7,023 nucleotides of DNA from Legionellaceae bacterium. GTDB taxonomy: Bacteria > Pseudomonadota > Gammaproteobacteria > Legionellales > Legionellaceae. Made by a program: the position numbers and the translations under genes. The DNA is taken from positions 1-7,023 of the forward strand of contig CANNJG010000100.1 in NCBI GenBank assembly GCA_947504795.1, in the 5' to 3' direction. Below are positions 6,520 through 7,023 of this stretch, in pieces (positions within the stretch are counted from its first letter, which is position 1; every line of letters starts with the position of its first letter). Under the pieces are notes generated by a model that was given only the letters and a program-made list of their open reading frames with translations, did not search any database and was not told where the DNA came from.

Positions 6520-6571
6520 TTCGTGTTTGTTATCTCGCACGAACGGAATAGCTACAGCAATTCCCGCTATT
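6520..6571. repeat. Two adjacent short hairpins after rpoD
   Basis: TTCGTG / CACGAA (6520-6525 / 6538-6543, 12-base loop) is followed three bases later by AATAGC / GCTATT (6547-6552 / 6566-6571, 13-base loop). The second has an overlapping alternative pairing, GGAAT (6545-6549) with ATTCC (6560-6564). An A-rich run, not T, follows on the + strand. They could stabilise the rpoD mRNA end or belong to a mobile-element end. Confidence 0.35.
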
Positions 6572-6648
6572 AAAAAATCTCTAGTAAAATAGGGGGTTTT
6601 GGGTGCATTTGAAAAAAAGATTTCGTAAACTATGCGCAACAGTTCAGT

Positions 6649-6662
6649 AAGAAGGCCTTCTT
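6649..6662. repeat. 14-base perfect palindrome upstream of the transposase gene
   Basis: AAGAAGGCCTTCTT is self-complementary and ends 30 bases before ATG 6693. In RNA it could form a stem with a GGCC loop, extended by an outer G-C pair and a G-U wobble (6647-6664). It may be an operator or leader hairpin of the transposase gene. The role is not determined. Confidence 0.4.
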
Positions 6663-6692
6663 GCGTTTCATCGCTGTAACGTTGAGGGATCA

Positions 6693-7023
6693 ATGAGTTT
6701 TACCAGAAAGTATTTATCAGCAGATGGTTTACATAAAACAGTGAAGCATAGTTTACTCCGAGAACAATTTAAAGTGATTAAAAACTCAAAATACAACTGG
6801 CAAGATTGCATCATGTCGGGTCTTGCTGTTTTCGGTTTTAAAATGCCGTCTTTGCTGCAGTTTGAGAAAGATAAGGCCTCTGAGCCTTGGATACGACGCA
6901 ATTTACGCACCTTGTATGGCGTTGAGCAAGCACCTAGTGACACGTGTATGCGTGAGCGACTAGATATTGTATCACCACGCCAGTTAAGGCAGCCGTTTAA
7001 AAAGATTTTTGCGTATTTGCAAC
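6693..7023 (+). CDS. Insertion-sequence transposase, N-terminal 110 residues (3' end beyond window)
   Basis: An ATG at 6693 with GAGGG (6684-6688) four bases upstream opens a frame that stays open to the window end. The visible part is rich in basic and aromatic residues. 'MSGLAVFGFKMPSLLQFEKD' (41-60) and 'NLRTLYGVEQAPSDTCMRERLDIVSPRQLRQPFKKIFAYLQ' (70-110) read like the N-terminal region of DDE transposases of the IS4-like/ISNCY kind, in which a 'D-T-x-M-R-E' motif precedes the catalytic core. This rests on recalled resemblance; the DDE residues lie beyond the window. Transposases bind element ends and move the element by DNA strand transfer. The gene follows rpoD by 211 bases on the same strand, so read-through from rpoD is possible. 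Whether it is intact cannot be judged. Confidence 0.75.
   Translation, partial: MSFTRKYLSADGLHKTVKHSLLREQFKVIKNSKYNWQDCIMSGLAVFGFKMPSLLQFEKDKASEPWIRRNLRTLYGVEQAPSDTCMRERLDIVSPRQLRQPFKKIFAYLQ

Larger units (their letters stand above)
6482..6692. other. rpoD-transposase intergenic region with inverted repeats, no gene recognised
   Basis: I see no tRNA, no convincing small gene and no hairpin followed by a T run that would end the rpoD transcript. The region contains several inverted repeats: AGATAAC (6480-6486, starting in the rpoD stop) with GTTATCT (6529-6535); TTCGTG (6520-6525) with CACGAA (6538-6543); AATAGC (6547-6552) with GCTATT (6566-6571); and a 14-base palindrome at 6649-6662. The left end of the presumed insertion sequence must lie somewhere here, but its terminal repeat cannot be set without the right end. 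Confidence 0.55.

Noticed and set aside
6482..6692. Possible tRNA or small RNA gene after rpoD
   Set aside because: I looked for the conserved TTC-loop and acceptor pairing of a tRNA and found none; the hairpins are too short to name an RNA family.
6427..6693. 88-codon - strand frame between rpoD and the transposase gene
   Set aside because: It overlaps the rpoD 3' end, shows no known family, and its start coincides with the transposase start region. It could be remnant sequence of a mobile element, but nothing supports it as a gene.
6668..6943. 91-codon - strand frame across the transposase gene
   Set aside because: It is antisense to the well-supported transposase-like frame and has no recognisable motifs.
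1..7023. CRISPR array, restriction, toxin-antitoxin or other defence module
   Set aside because: There are no regularly spaced direct repeats, and no gene in the window resembles a defence or toxin family.

Overview
The window shows a gammaproteobacterial macromolecular-synthesis locus with accessory changes on both sides and in the middle. The core is rpsU (ribosomal protein S21), a GatB/YqeY-domain gene, dnaG (primase) and rpoD (housekeeping sigma-70), all on the + strand. The DnaG zinc ligands match the E. coli positions, and RpoD has the gammaproteobacterial layout with a large acidic insert between regions 1.2 and 2.1. The moderate base composition and the style of the PAS domain ('VYWVDENCRLQGCN') remind me of Legionellales/Coxiella-like intracellular bacteria. 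That placement is inference from memory, not a database match.

Layout. Bases 1-681 (- strand) hold the N-terminal part of a PAS plus receiver-domain protein, cut by the window edge. Bases 682-834 form a divergent promoter region, with a good sigma-70 promoter for rpsU and a weaker candidate for the PAS-receiver gene. Bases 835-1505 hold rpsU and yqeY, overlapping by ATGA. After a 77-base gap without a recognisable terminator comes dnaG (1583-3334). An aldo/keto reductase gene (3347-4471) sits between dnaG and rpoD. It has a strong ribosome-binding site that overlaps the dnaG stop codon. rpoD (best start 4607, end 6481) has its own promoter with a perfect -10 box and a leader with inverted repeats. 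Bases 6482-6692 hold no convincing gene but contain several inverted repeats. A gene that reads as the N-terminal part of an insertion-sequence transposase begins at 6693 and runs off the window.

How the genes relate. S21, primase and sigma-70 serve initiation of translation, replication and transcription, and are classically co-regulated from the rpsU promoter. The reductase has no obvious role in that set and looks like an operon insertion. The presumed mobile element just after rpoD and the sensor-like gene before rpsU suggest the operon's flanks have been rearranged. I saw no CRISPR array, tRNA, rRNA or clear new defence system. The most unusual points are the reductase insertion, the PAS-to-receiver fusion without a kinase core, and the rpoD leader, which includes a four-codon mini-ORF overlapping the rpoD start.
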